Shown: positions 1 to 11,256 of the stretch, in pieces
Layout: each line of letters starts with the position of its first letter
Position numbering within the stretch: position 1 is the first letter of the stretch
Assembly: GCA_013350335.1 (NCBI GenBank)
Contig: CM023539.1
Coordinates: 47,354,631-47,418,630, forward strand
Source: Chimonanthus salicifolius
Lineage: Eukaryota > Streptophyta > Magnoliopsida > Laurales > Calycanthaceae
Length of the DNA: 64,000 nt
Direction of reading: 5' to 3'
Translations under genes and position numbers: made by a program
Notes under the pieces: model-generated
The model's database searches: none
What the model was told of the DNA's origin: nothing
What the model saw: only the letters and a program-made list of their open reading frames with translations

Positions 1-1550
1 AGGCATAAAGACCGTACAAAAAAAAAGTGATTAGAATAATTGGAAGGCCACTGTCAGCCAAACATATGTAAATTATTTGGTACATTCTCGCAAGCCCATA
101 AAGTAATAAAGAAAATGGGTAGTGAGATCTTTGTCGTGTGTAGAATCGTGTGGAATGTGGTGACTGAGAGAATATGTAGCAGGAATGACAGAGAGAGAGA
201 AGGGAGGGATTTGATTCTTTGTCACATCCACATATGCACTGTGTCTTATTGTATAATATAATAACATAATTAAAATTAATATAGGTACGTTAATGGGAAT
301 CTTCTCCACTGGTGGTGGGGACCCACTTCAAAACATGGGTAAAAAATGCATTTGTTACGTTACGTATGGACCCTAATGTTACATAAAAATTTCGATCGCA
401 ACAGATCGATGCATTGTGGTTGGAGTTTAGATCAGGTGATAGACATGAGGTGTATCGGCATGTATCAATTGATACGTCGTGTTGCATTGACATGAGTGTA
501 TCGATGCTCAGTATGAGTGCAATGAGTCTGAATTAATTTAATTTAGTAGAATATTGAATTGAGTGAGTCACCGAGTGTTATTGATTTTTTTAAAATTAAA
601 AGAAAAACTCGTTCAAATTATTCGACTCAATAAAACTTTGAATAAATTTGAATTTCAAAAATTTAAACTATAATTTGCAAATAAATTGAAAGTAAGAGGC
701 CATACATCATCCTTTACAAATAGTCACTAAGTAATATTGTAGAAATGCTTTTGTAAAAGTAATTTTATACACGTGTAAATCAATTTTTTATATGCTAAAA
801 AATCATTATATAAATAATATCTTGTATAGCAACAAATAGTAAAAAAGATTTATCATATAAATTACTATAATCTATAAGATCAAAAAATTTAAAATAAAAT
901 AAAAATGTGGCACCATCAACTATAGCACGCATGGGTTCCAACAGATGTTCATTGCTGACTTTAAAACCTTGAATAAATTATTTAAAATTTTAAATCCATT
1001 AAGCTAAAAATAATTATGATTATGAGTTGATTTTTCTTCTTCTTATATTGACAATCCAAAATACCTACTCCTCCACTTTGGCAGGTTGAGAATGGATGGT
1101 TGTTGGACGTTTTTGAAGTAAATCAGATGGTCCATCCTAATTATAATAAAAATCAACAAATCATTGATTTAACCCATCAATCAAGTGATTTAATAATGTG
1201 ATTGAATGACTAAATGTTGATTATTGCTGAAAGCCTGAAAACGCGGTCTAATCCACCAAACATGCCACAATTAGACTCATGTGACATGTGGAGACAATAT
1301 CTATATGGACTTTAACATGTATGATTTTGAGAAATAAATTATTTGAGTAGGTCTAAGTAAATACACAAATAAAACACTTGAATTCTTTTCGAGAAATGAT
1401 TTTTACACCGTGCGTATTTCTCATCGTGTAATGCTTATTTTACCCTTTTATTTTTCTCTATTTGAAGTGATACATTATAGGTAAAATGAGAACTTATGTG
1501 TAAATTCGATGCACTGTGAAAAATATTCACAGTACAAAATCAATTTCTTT
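1..1550. other. AT-rich intergenic DNA, no gene seen
   Basis: No reading frame longer than about 80 codons and no recognisable protein. Short TATCG-like words occur near 450-500 but no bounded element could be defined. Confidence 0.5.
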
Positions 1551-1554
1551 TTTT

Positions 1555-1720
1555 TCTTTTTTAATTTATGTGTAGGAACCGTAGGAAATCCAGCTTAAAA
1601 CCTCCACAAGTGATATCCACTGCTTTAAAGCGCACTACATGAGATCATAGAGGCTTAAATCAGACACCTCTAAAAAGTGGGAGATTATTAGCATGTGGGC
1701 TCAATTCCATTCTTTTGTAC
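1555..1720 (-). repeat. degenerate tRNA-derived SINE-like copy
   Basis: Reads as a diverged relative of the SINE at 1860-2012: both have a run of the type 'aaatccagc(g/t)taaaa..tccac' followed by a 'ccactgctt..gcgcac' stretch. The tRNA-like head is too decayed to show clear A and B boxes. Confidence 0.35.
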
Positions 1721-1859
1721 ACTCTAATTCTACTTATAATAGATAAAGTAATGGATGGATATTGAGTTTGTACTATTTAAAGCAGGTCACATCAATTTCA
1801 TTTGAATTGATCATTTTTAATATAAAAATTAAGTTATTAAGTATTTTTTTTTTAATTTA

Positions 1860-2012
1860 TGTTTGAAAAACCTGCAGCATATCCAGCGTAAAATTTCCAC
1901 GGGTGAGCCCACTACTCTTAGGGCACACCAAGGTTAGGCCATGAGGGGCTCGAACCCGTAACCTCCCGCTTCCTGAGACTGGGAGGCAACCAGTTGAGCT
2001 ACACCATGCATT
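1860..2012 (-). repeat. tRNA-derived SINE, family A
   Basis: On the minus strand the copy opens with a tRNA-like head: an A-box-like TAGCTCAACTGGTTG and, about 45 bases on, a B box GGGTTCGAGCCCC. A shared body follows (TGTGCCCTAAGAGTAGTGGG and a 'CCGTGGAAATTTTACG' segment). The same order recurs at 3862-4015, 13655-13805, 49010-49140 and 50205-50385. Pol III transcription is inferred from the boxes. This copy sits at the outer end of a large inverted repeat. Confidence 0.75.
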
Positions 2013-3982
2013 TATATAAATGTAGAATGTTAGATCCCAGGTGAGTGAAGTGTGAATTTTATTTAGAAAGGAAAGTTCTAATTTTGATTTCTTTTAAATA
2101 AAGAATATTGAATCTCATTTCTTTTTGGAATACTTTATAGACTTTCAGCATTGAGATATGATACACAGACTGCTTTTAAATATATCTTCAGTTTTAGATG
2201 GTTAAATATGATATAAAGAGACCATACGAGTAAATTGCGTATGAAATTTTATCTCTATTTGATTAACTTATCTTTTAATTTTAACCTTTAAAGATCAAAA
2301 TATTTATACTCGGCAGTGAAGTTTCTCTCTTTTTTTTTTTTTCTAAGTTTAAAAAAAGGTCATTTAAAAAAACCCTTAAAACATACAATACAAAATTAAT
2401 ATATCGTATCGGCCGATATTCGGAGCTTAGTCTCAAACCTCTTGCAAGTAAATGTAGAGCCCACTTCTAATTCAAATATTTATACTCGATTGTCTTTCTA
2501 CGACATCTCATTTACAATGCTAATTTTCCCATCATATTAATATTCATCATGAGTTATCTGACATCTAAGAAAAATGTAATTATTTTAAATTTATATAAAA
2601 TTAATAGATGTAAAATCAAATATTCTATTTTACCGTTCAAATCAATCATTATTATTTAAAATATTTCTTTTATCAATCTGAAATTGTTTTCTACATTTAA
2701 ATTTAACAAATCATTTTTAAAGAATTCTCAACCTTTAAACCATTATAACAATAACGCTTTAACAATTGGTTCTAGACTACTTATTGCAAATCCACACAAT
2801 ATATTCAAACAAACACTCAATGAGCTGCCATGTGCCTCAAAATTTTTACTCATAGCTAACGGTAAAATTATGAGCCATGCTAGATGAGACCCACAAATCT
2901 ACATCATGGGACCCATAATAATAATAATAACAATAATAATAATAATAATTAATAGAGTTTAAGTTTATTGTTCTCATATCAGAGAATTGGTAAATGCTTC
3001 ACAATGAAACAGGGTAGCCCCATTGGTACCGGATGTACGAATTGAAAAAGGCAAAACATTTATAATGAAGAATAATCATATTCCATCTAACATTAATAAT
3101 GGAAAATATCATATTATATTCTTTTCATGTAACCTTTCTAGCCAATCATCAAAGAATTTCTGCATGGACCATAATTCTTTGATCAAATTAAGTCAAATAA
3201 TTATTACTTCATGAATTTCATTGTCTTAATTTCTACTCTGATTGGAGTTTTGGGTCCATATTTCAATTGATTGCAAACTTTACACTTGTAATGTAGGTGT
3301 TCAATATAAGGGAGAACCTAATATTTATTATAGAGTGAAATTGAAGTCAGTAGTGATTCGTCAGGATGAAAATGAATGAACAATATGAGTTAAAAAGAAA
3401 TTATTATAAGGAGACGAAGAATAATATGGTACTATTCTCTAACGATACTTCTATAGATTCTAAATAATTGAATATATTTGATAGGTGATTATATGGATGT
3501 GAAGTATGTAAAATTTTACCAATAATTAGTAATTAAGTCGTGATTGTAAATTTTGTTGAGTATAAATATTTTGATCTTTAAAGGTTAAAATAAAAGGATA
3601 AGTTAATCAAATAGAGATAAAATTTCATATGCAATTTACTCGTATGGTCTCTTCATGTCATATTCAACCATCTAAAACTGAAGATATATTTAAAAGCAGT
3701 CTGTGTGTCATATCTCGATGCTGAAAGTCTATAAAGTATTCCAAAAAGAAATGAGATTCAATATTCTTTATTTAAAAGAAATCAAAATTAGAACTTTCCT
3801 TTCTAAATAAAATTCACACTTCACTCGATAGGGATCAACATTTTACATTTATATAAATGTATAGGTCTAGCTCAACTGGTTGCCTCTCGCCTCAAGAAGT
3901 AGGAGATTGTGGGTTCGAACTCCTATGGCCTAATCTTAGTGTACTTTAGGAGTAGTGAGTTCATCCGTGGAAATTTTAGTAG
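1887..3982. repeat. large inverted repeat, arms about 425 bp, spacer about 1.25 kb
   Basis: The left arm (1887-2312) and right arm (3558-3982) are reverse complements with few mismatches. For example, TTTAAATATATCTTCAG on the left pairs with CTGAAGATATATTTAAA on the right. Each arm ends outward in a SINE of family A, so the SINE lies inside the duplicated unit. The spacer holds no protein but includes an ATA microsatellite near 2911-2953. Either a long-TIR non-autonomous transposon or an inverted segmental duplication would fit; no target-site duplication was resolved. Confidence 0.75.
3420..3560 (+). repeat. segment related to the MITE at 51035-51333
   Basis: The words TTTGATAGGTGATTATATGG and 'GAAGTAT' here match TTTGATAGATGATTATATGG and 'AAAGTAT' inside the MITE near 51.1 kb. 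Similarity continues more weakly into the right arm of the inverted repeat. Suggests the inverted-repeat element and the MITE share ancestry. Confidence 0.45.
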
Positions 3983-4015
3983 GACTGTGTCTGACTTGTC
4001 CACACGTTAATCCAA
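3862..4015 (+). repeat. tRNA-derived SINE, family A
   Basis: Plus-strand copy with A-box-like TAGCTCAACTGGTTG and B box GGTTCGAACTCC, followed by the family body and 'CCGTGGAAATTTTAG'. It mirrors the SINE at the opposite end of the inverted repeat. Its 3' side runs into an AT-rich tail. Confidence 0.75.
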
Positions 4016-4419
4016 AAAATAATAATTATAATATTATAAAATATATGATAAATATTTTTTTTTTTGAAATAGCAATAAAAATCAATAATCCTTTGGTTTA
4101 TATATGAATTCAAATCGTCTAGTAAAGTACTAGTGGATAATTTGTGGTCGTGGTCAAAATTATTTGAAATGATCAAAACACTATTATTTTGAGTTCAAAA
4201 TAATAATAGTAAAGCAACATGTGAATGGTGATTTTATTAATTATCTAGTGTGACTGACTGTTTTTTAAATAAAAAATTCTTTTATTATTATTATATTACA
4301 TGTATTGTTCAACCAAACTCGAGTGATTCAAATTGTATGCGTCAGATGTTTATATCTTTGGGATTACACTAGTCATTGATTGAGATTTGAGAGAGGTCAC
4401 CATAAGGCATAATGATGGA

Positions 4420-5010
4420 GGGAGGTAGAAGAAGATCCATTGGGAGTCTACAAAATCTACGTGTCCCCCGGAGCATGTTTCTTTTTATTTTGCAAATTTA
4501 GGGATTGGGTGAGCAGCCCACATGGACCTCACCACTTCCATGTCCTTCCAAACCACGCCTGCTCTCTCCCTCTGCTTCCGCAGATGCTTCTAACGGTTTC
4601 TTTTCCATTTTCCGAACGAAATGATACCGTAGGCGTCGAGTCCACCAAACTCTTTCCGTATAACCTAACTACCACGTTACGCATGAGACATTGGACCGAC
4701 ACCACCCACAGATTGTGGGCCCCAACAGCAGTCCCATCCTGGCCCTACAATCCGATACACACTTACACACACAAAATTCTGGCCAAGCATTTAGGACTTG
4801 GCCACCCCAATGTTGACCATTGACCATCATTCTTTTTTTGTATTATCAAATTTATAATAATTATCTAATTGATGTGGACGGTCAGGATCGCCTCATGGGT
4901 TCCACGTGCTAAAGCAGCTGTCAGTCGATGGGTGGTCTCCTTTCCACTGCACCCCACCACATGTACCAGAGCAGTTTCACGGTGTGCCTAGGGCATCTCT
5001 TTTTTTTCCT
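4420..5010. other. GC-richer unique segment, possible regulatory block
   Basis: Base composition rises clearly above the surroundings, and a CACGTG G-box lies at 4903-4908. A 127-codon frame at 4440-4823 (+) has no recognisable motif and no start context I trust, so it is not called as a gene. The segment could be conserved non-coding DNA or an old degraded gene. Confidence 0.3.
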
Positions 5011-5169
5011 TTTCTTTTTGATAATTGAATGAAATTCAATGGCTCTGTAGATTTTAAAGGTGTCAAATAATAGATATCTATATAGTTTAAATTTATATGA
5101 ATTATTTTTAAGATAACTAAAAATTAAATTTAAAATGAAAATTCAATCGTCTTCTTTTTAAATATAATA

Positions 5170-5359
5170 CTCCCTCCGTCCCATTTTAATAGTCTCATTT
5201 GAAATATTTGTATTTTTTAAGGAACTCTCTATATAAGCCTAGCATTCATGTGATCTCATCCATTTTCAACATATTCTGTACTACACAAATACAAATGAGA
5301 CAATTATTTTGGGATAATTTCAAAATCCATATTGGACAATTAATTTGGAAAAGAGGGAG
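5170..5359. mobile_element. Stowaway-type MITE
   Basis: The left end CTCCCTCCGTCCCATTTTAA and the right end AATTTGGAAAAGAGGGAG form terminal inverted repeats (the right end reads CTCCCTCTTTTCCAAATT in reverse). Both are flanked by TA, the Tc1/mariner target-site duplication. The CTCCCTCCGT start is the Stowaway signature. About 190 bp, no coding capacity; it would need a mariner-like transposase from elsewhere. Confidence 0.9.
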
Positions 5360-5734
5360 TAGTTTCTATTGATATTGATTTTCAACTTGGTAGTAAGTTT
5401 TGAAATACCAAATGGTATAGGCATAATTGAGATTGGCCTAACCCCCTCTCTCTAAACCAGAAACAATAATAATATTAATTAATAAATAAATAAATTGATA
5501 AACTCAGTCTACCATTAAGATACTTTATTGAATAAGATCCAAGTATTTTAAGATATACGTGTTGTTTTTAAAAAACCGAGATTTATACATTCCTCTTTCT
5601 CAAACCAATTCTTTTAAATTTTCCCATATTCATCGACATCGATATTCAGAATATTAAATGAACAAATTTATGACAAAGTAATATATAAGATATCAGCCCA
5701 TATATTTCATTACATTGAAGAATTGTAAAAATAT

Positions 5735-6075
5735 TGTTCTTAGGTTATTAACGGCGAATGGTAATATCAGAATATTTTCAAATTCTCGAGTTTTTATTTA
5801 GAAAATTAATAGAAAAATCTCACAGAAAATATAATATCTAAAAAATAATAAAAATATAATAATAAAATAAAAGTCTTTATAAACAATTTATCAGGACATT
5901 ATCGTTATATTACCATTTATCACGATTTTATCAGAAATACCTGATAAATAATAATATCTTTCCGATTAAAATGTGGTAAATTTGAAGTAATCGGATAATT
6001 TTTATCGGTAAGATATTATTATCGCATTATTATCAGGTATTTCTGATAATTTAAAAGTTCAATTTAAGCTCAAAA
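5735..6075. repeat. ATCG-rich fold-back repeat, relative of 26775-27123
   Basis: The block 'ATTAACGGCGA(A/T)TGGTAATATC' followed by 'GATATTTTCAAATTCTCG' is shared with the reverse complement of the element at 26.8-27.1 kb. Within it, 5928-5967 and 5989-6049 are strongly complementary (TTATCAGAAATACCTGATAA pairs with the distal arm), giving a long hairpin. Confidence 0.65.
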
Positions 6076-6114
6076 TTATTGAGAGCTAAGAGTGGATAAT
6101 TTAAGAACCTTGTT

Positions 6115-6900
6115 ACTTGTCAGGTTACTATAAAAATGAAAATATGAGGAGAGAGAGAGAGAGGGATGGTGGAGTGGAGTGTACTATAAAGGGAGAAAAA
6201 CAAAGTTCACTTGATTGGTTAAAAAATCCTTACGTCTACGCATGAGGGAGGGGTGGCTGATCCATCAGACGCCGACCGACATGGATTGTGTTGTCGCTTT
6301 CTTTGAAATTTCTTATAGAGAGCAATAAAAGAGAAAAGGCAAGTGGGGAATTGTTTTTCTTGGCAGTGGGGATTCTTCCTTTACCTTACCTCAACACTAC
6401 AATCTCTGCTCTGCTCTACTCTACTCTACTCTAGTCTACTCTCTTGGGTTTCGCTCCTCTATCTTCTACTCACTACATTTTCATGCCCTTAAAAAATTTC
6501 CAGAATAGAAGAGGAGGAACCAAATAGGCACGCATGCAGGCTGGCTGGCTGGATCTTCTTCTTCCTTTCAAGCCACATAATTCATATGGCATATCATGCT
6601 TTAGAAGCACTGTCCTTTGCCATTCTTACATTCTCCAGCCAACTCATGTCATTTCTCTGCTGGGATACACACAAATGCAGAATCCATATCACATGTGGCA
6701 GATGCAAAAATTATTTATCTATTGTTTGCTGACAACAAAAGGAGGTCAGATCACTCATTAGAGACTTCTCTCCTCATTCAAATTTGAAAGAATGAAAGAG
6801 ATTTCTTGTTTACATTTAGAATTCTACTGTTTGCTCCCTAGTCCTTATCTCTTCGTATATGGCAAAGGCAGAAAGAGATAAATTAAATTATTTTATTATA
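6115..6900 (+). promoter_or_regulatory. promoter-like stretch without a recognised gene
   Basis: A GA tract (6148-6162), a TATAAA at 6185-6190, then a long CT-rich leader-like run (repeats of CTCTA near 6410-6440) resemble a plant core promoter and 5' UTR. The following sequence has only a 75-codon frame with no motif. I searched by eye for common conserved miRNA sequences and found none. It could be the start of a non-coding transcript or a decayed gene. Confidence 0.25.
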
Positions 6901-7789
6901 AAAAATAATGCATGTCTAAATCTTTATAGAGCGAGGCCACAAAGGATTACTTCTGTAAAATTATTTGATGTGTGGAAGGTAGGGAGGCTTATACATATCT
7001 TCAAGAATTAGTCGAAGCGCTCTAAAAACCTTAAATATTTTAGTTAAAAAAATGCAGTTAGTGACTTAGTATTCATCACTGCAATCATAATAATTGCACA
7101 TTTAAATTATATTGTTGAGATTCAACGATGATTTGTCATTAACTTATAGGAGCTACCCTAAGGCATACACATTGGATTAGACATGCCTAATAAAAAATAG
7201 GATAAAAGGTTTGATTTTCCATCTTCCTAGATCTTTTTATATATCGGTCGTTAATTATATAAATCATGTTTTAAGAGCATCTTATCGACAATAATAACTG
7301 AGCAAAATTAATTCTCTATAGAAATTTTTTCTTTAAAAAGTTAATTGTAGTATTAACAGCTCTCTTGGTGCCCTACGCATAATGATTGATAAGGTTTCAT
7401 TTGCAAACAGTTTGTGATGAGAATTTTTTCACAGAAGATGGACAAAAGGAACTCGTTTTCAATGATGTGAGACTTTTGGTTTTAAGCTAAACAGAAGACA
7501 ATTTTCCCTTTGTACGCTGCAACACATTGTTTTATTTAGCCAACCATTGTCTGTGCAAGCAATTAGAATACATCCGGCTGTTAAAAGGTGCACCCAAGAC
7601 ATGTTTGGGATATTCATATGGAATTATGTGGATGTGGGGCTCATCAAGTTTCTAAGTCTTTCCCATTATTCATATACGGATCTCAAAGTTCATATATTTG
7701 AAAAAAATCTTTCATGGGTCTCCGTTTTTACGTGCCAAATTGAGACAAATCAATTTTTCCATAAATAAAGACTTTCTTGTAAAGTACGA

Positions 7790-7995
7790 TTCAACGAATT
7801 TTTTTTATGACTAAAGTGTTCAAGCCTCTTATAGTACCTTGACTAATCATTGGAACATGTGCAAACTTCTCTAACCACACACACCGAAAAACTCTATGGA
7901 GAATGACCCTTTGGGGTAGAGGAAAATCGAACTCAAAACTCTCACTTTTTGAAGCGGGTTCCTGACCATCACTTCAACTCCTTTAGATTAAGATT
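7790..7995 (-). repeat. tRNA-derived SINE, family B
   Basis: The minus-strand head has 'GTTGAAGTGATGGTCAGGAA' and a B-box-like GAGTTCGATTTTCC. The 3' part carries the family B tail words 'ACATGTTCCAATGATTAG' and 'CTTGAACACTTTAGTCAT', ending in an A run. Related copies lie at 12895, 51540, 52915 and 60000. Confidence 0.6.
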
Positions 7996-9281
7996 TAGCG
8001 AAGTTGAGACCCACATACGACGTTCAACATCTAGGTGCATATTTTAAAATTGCGCTAGGGTATTTTAGTGGTTTGGATACATTGAGGAGGGGGGTGGGTC
8101 TCGTCGATGGAGGATGATGTTGGGCCTAAGTGCCTAACCTCATTGATATGCTGTGAAGCTAAGTCTCTCATGGCCTTATAATACCAACCCAAGATCAATC
8201 TGCCTTTTCTATTTACAATGTCAAACTTCTCTATAATTCTTAATGAAATAGCTCCAAAATTTTCTACTGAAAAAGAAAGTTTAAGGGGAAAGTATTCTGG
8301 CATAAACAATGACAAAGACGGAGAGGAGAGAGACTGCGTGTGTGCTTGTGTATTCTTATAAAAAAGGAAGAAAAATAAGAACGAAATAAGGTTTTAAAAG
8401 TACTTAACCAAATGTGAGACTTCACACTAAAAAAACTTTTAATCCAATATAATTGGTTTGGCTTTCTAGCTTTTAAGCCTCATCTCAGTTAGTATTTGCT
8501 TCTTATTTGTAATTAGTTGTTATACTTATACAACCTTGTCGTTAATTTCTTTAAATAGTATGGTATTTATTTTTCTCTTGGGCCCATCTAAGACTTCTTG
8601 CATGGCTAAAGAGGTAGAATACTTTCATATCTTTTTCCCTAAATTTGGATCATGTACTGGCTACTAACATGTAGGAATCTAAAATTTGCATTTGAGGATT
8701 GCAATTCAGTCCAAATTCTATGTAATTTGCAATCTGTAATGTGCGGAAACTACTACCAATTACCTCTTAGACATACATATTTTAAACCGACTCGTCCACT
8801 AGATATCCACATTATATTTGTTAAGACTCTGTGGAGTTTGATCATCAGATATATACTATCTATCCAATTACGGATTAAGCTACATAAAAAATAGTGGATC
8901 AATCTTCGCCATTTATTTGTCAACCTTCACCTCTCACCAATATCATTGAACTGTGAATTCCACCATTAAATAGATAAGATGGAAGGCCACTAAATTAGGA
9001 GTTTACAAAGTTGATAATGTGTTGCCTTGGATGATCAGCTTAATAATGTGGATATAGAAACATATGGATGAGATCTCATGAAAGTAGTGAATTTGTGTTT
9101 GTGTTCAAGTTTTTGATTTCTTAAAATGTACCTATGTGCACCAATTACACTGTTTAATGTACGAACTTGACATAAGATCTTTCTCCTAATTTTATGATTT
9201 TATTATAATTTTAAATTGGTAGATTTTCATAGCTTCACTACAAGATTGAATTGTAATGCTTAATTCTCATATGGTGAAGTT

Positions 9282-9569
9282 TGTTAGAAAACAATGAATT
9301 GATAACATTCTTAAGTTAGAACTCATTTTTAAGAATTAGTCTCTTCAGAGGAGGGTGTCTCAAGTGTTATACGGACTTTACGACTACACGTAGAAACTTG
9401 ACACACATCTGCACATGGAAACTTCAGACATGTCCTCAGGTGCACCGGACATGTGGAACTTGCATTAATACCATGTTAGAAAATCACGACTTGTAACATT
9501 CTTCAAATAAAAGTTACTCTCAAAAGGTAGTCTATTGAGAAGAGGATATCTCAAGTGTTATATAAGTCA
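9282..9569 (-). mobile_element. TRIM retroelement (terminal-repeat retrotransposon in miniature)
   Basis: Two direct repeats of about 90-96 bp (9474-9569 and 9282-9371) share 'ATAACACTTGAGA', 'GAATGTTA' and an end in TTTTCTAACA. Read on the minus strand, the first repeat ends in CA and is followed at once by TGGTATTAATGCAAG, a decayed version of the TGGTATCAGAGC primer-binding site for initiator tRNA-Met. The internal region is only about 100 bp, so the element is non-autonomous. It lies about 0.54 kb upstream of the Dof start codon. Confidence 0.65.
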
Positions 9570-9899
9570 CTAATTTATCAAATTAACCGATATGTGAACT
9601 TTTGTCACTTCAGATATGAAGTCATGAGTTCCACTATAATTTGATTAAAACACAAGTGGGCCATTTGTGTCGAGAGACTTGAGTTGGTAAGCCTCTCTCT
9701 TTGGTGGAGTAGATTGAAGTAGTATCTTAACATCTAAATGAAAGAGAATATTTTAGATGGTGTTGAGATAAAATTGAATGAATTTAAAGTCACAAATTTG
9801 AGAAATCTATAGATGCTATAAGGGTGATAGATTTAGGTTTGTGTTATTTAATGAAGATGAAAAATAAGACTGTAGGGTACGAGATGTACAATAGTGGAG

Positions 9900-10058
9900 T
9901 GTGGGGAGTGGGACCCATCACGTGATGTAAGTGTCAAGTTTCTCTTATAAGTCTCTCTCATAGACATCCTTTCCCAAATCCCACCCCAATCCGCCGTTAC
10001 CCATCTGGAAGGGCCTCACCCTTTGTCTGCTTACCTCTGTTTTCAAACGATTCCATTT

Positions 10059-10105
<47 letters not shown>
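9900..10105 (+). promoter_or_regulatory. Dof gene promoter and 5' UTR
   Basis: A perfect CACGTG G-box lies at 9919-9924 and a TTATAAG TATA-like word near 9945. A (GA)n tract at about 10064-10102 ends three bases before the ATG, placing it in the 5' UTR. GAGA-type 5' UTR tracts are common in plant regulatory genes; the effect here is inferred. Confidence 0.5.
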
Positions 10106-11256
10106 ATGGTCTACGACGGTGGTGAGAAGATGGCCATCACTTCCTCCAACCAATGGCCACAGGTTCGTCCCTTCCCTTCTCTCCCACCAATAATTCTCCA
10201 CCCTCCTTTTGTTTTTTAGCCTTTGGATTTGGAATCCTCTTCCTTCTCCTCCACCTATCTATCTTTCTATCTTTACTTACACCTCTTTCCTCTGTCTTTC
10301 CTTTTGATTTTAACTTCATCAACTACAGCAGCAGCAGCAGCAGCAAAACATGGAAGAGAGAAAGGCGGCCATGGAGAAACCATCTGATCTTGCACTGAAA
10401 TGCCCTCGATGCGATTCCTCCAACACCAAGTTCTGCTACTACAACAACTACAGCCTCTCCCAGCCAAGGCACTTCTGCAAGGCCTGCAAGCGATACTGGA
10501 CTAGAGGCGGTACCTTGCGCAACGTCCCCGTCGGCGGTGGCTGCCGGAAGAACAAGAGGATCAAGAGGCCTGCTGCTGCAGATCCCCCATCTCTTCCTCC
10601 CCCGCCACCTTCTCGCCAGCATATCGACGTCTCCACTCCTCCAAGTGACGTCAATAGGCTCATCTATGGCCTACCCACCACTCCTTCCGACGTCAATCTT
10701 CCTTTTCCGCATCTGGGTTCTGCTCCTCCTATGCTTGAGGGCAAGGTTCCATATGATCTGCACCAGCACCAGAACCAGCACCAGCACCAGCCTCACCACC
10801 TCAATTCCTCCTCCATGTGGTTGAGCTTTCCTCCCGGCCGCCGCGGGTGACCCGCTTGAGGAGGAATACCGGACTACTGGTTTCAAGTACAATAATAACC
10901 CTTCGCAAATCTCCGATGCCGCCGGTGCAGTTTCATCGCCATCTTTGCTCTCGCCGGACTACTGTTCGGCCTTTGGATTTTCCAGCCTCGAGAAGCAGAA
11001 GCTGTTTGCCAACTTGAAAGCAAGCCGACCCGCGGGGAACAACGACTATCACCTCTACTTTCCCTTCCATGATCTGCAGATGGCTTCCAGAGCTGGCGAA
11101 AACTCTGCCAATCAAAGAGAAATGAAGATGGAACAACAGGAGAAAGGGATCATGTTCAACAATTCATTTGAAACTGATGGAGCCAACAATTCATCTCTCT
11201 ATTGGAGTGCAGACTCCACCCTCTTCGGATCTTCGTCCATCGCCCCGTTGATCTAG
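10106..11256 (+). CDS. Dof-type zinc-finger transcription factor, frame broken once
   Basis: Plant-specific nuclear transcription factor of the Dof class, which binds AAAG cores. Exon 1 (10106-10162) encodes [24 protein letters not shown] intron (10163-10328) follows, and exon 2 opens at 10329 in phase with six Gln codons. The Dof finger has Cys44, Cys47, Cys69 and Cys72 in the C-x2-C-x21-C-x2-C spacing, then the basic [19 protein letters not shown] segment. A His/Gln-rich tract lies near residues 160-172. The frame stops at 10848-10850 just after MWLSFP, but a neighbouring frame resumes there with [11 protein letters not shown] and runs to a Dof-like C-terminus ending at 11254-11256. One extra base in the GC-rich CCCGGCCGCC stretch (about 10830-10845) explains this; without it the product would be 327 residues. 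It may be an assembly error or a truncating mutation leaving 192 residues. The exact Dof subgroup is not assigned. Confidence 0.9.

Noticed and set aside
3862..3930. Possible tRNA gene
   Set aside because: A and B boxes are present but the sequence does not fold into a tRNA and belongs to a multi-copy SINE family.
4440..4823. 127-codon plus-strand frame
   Set aside because: No motif, no splice or promoter support, Cys/His/Pro composition typical of a chance frame in a GC-richer patch.
10137..11136. Several overlapping frames on both strands across the Dof gene
   Set aside because: They are shadows of the GC-rich Dof exons; only the frame with the zinc finger and its C-terminal continuation is supported.
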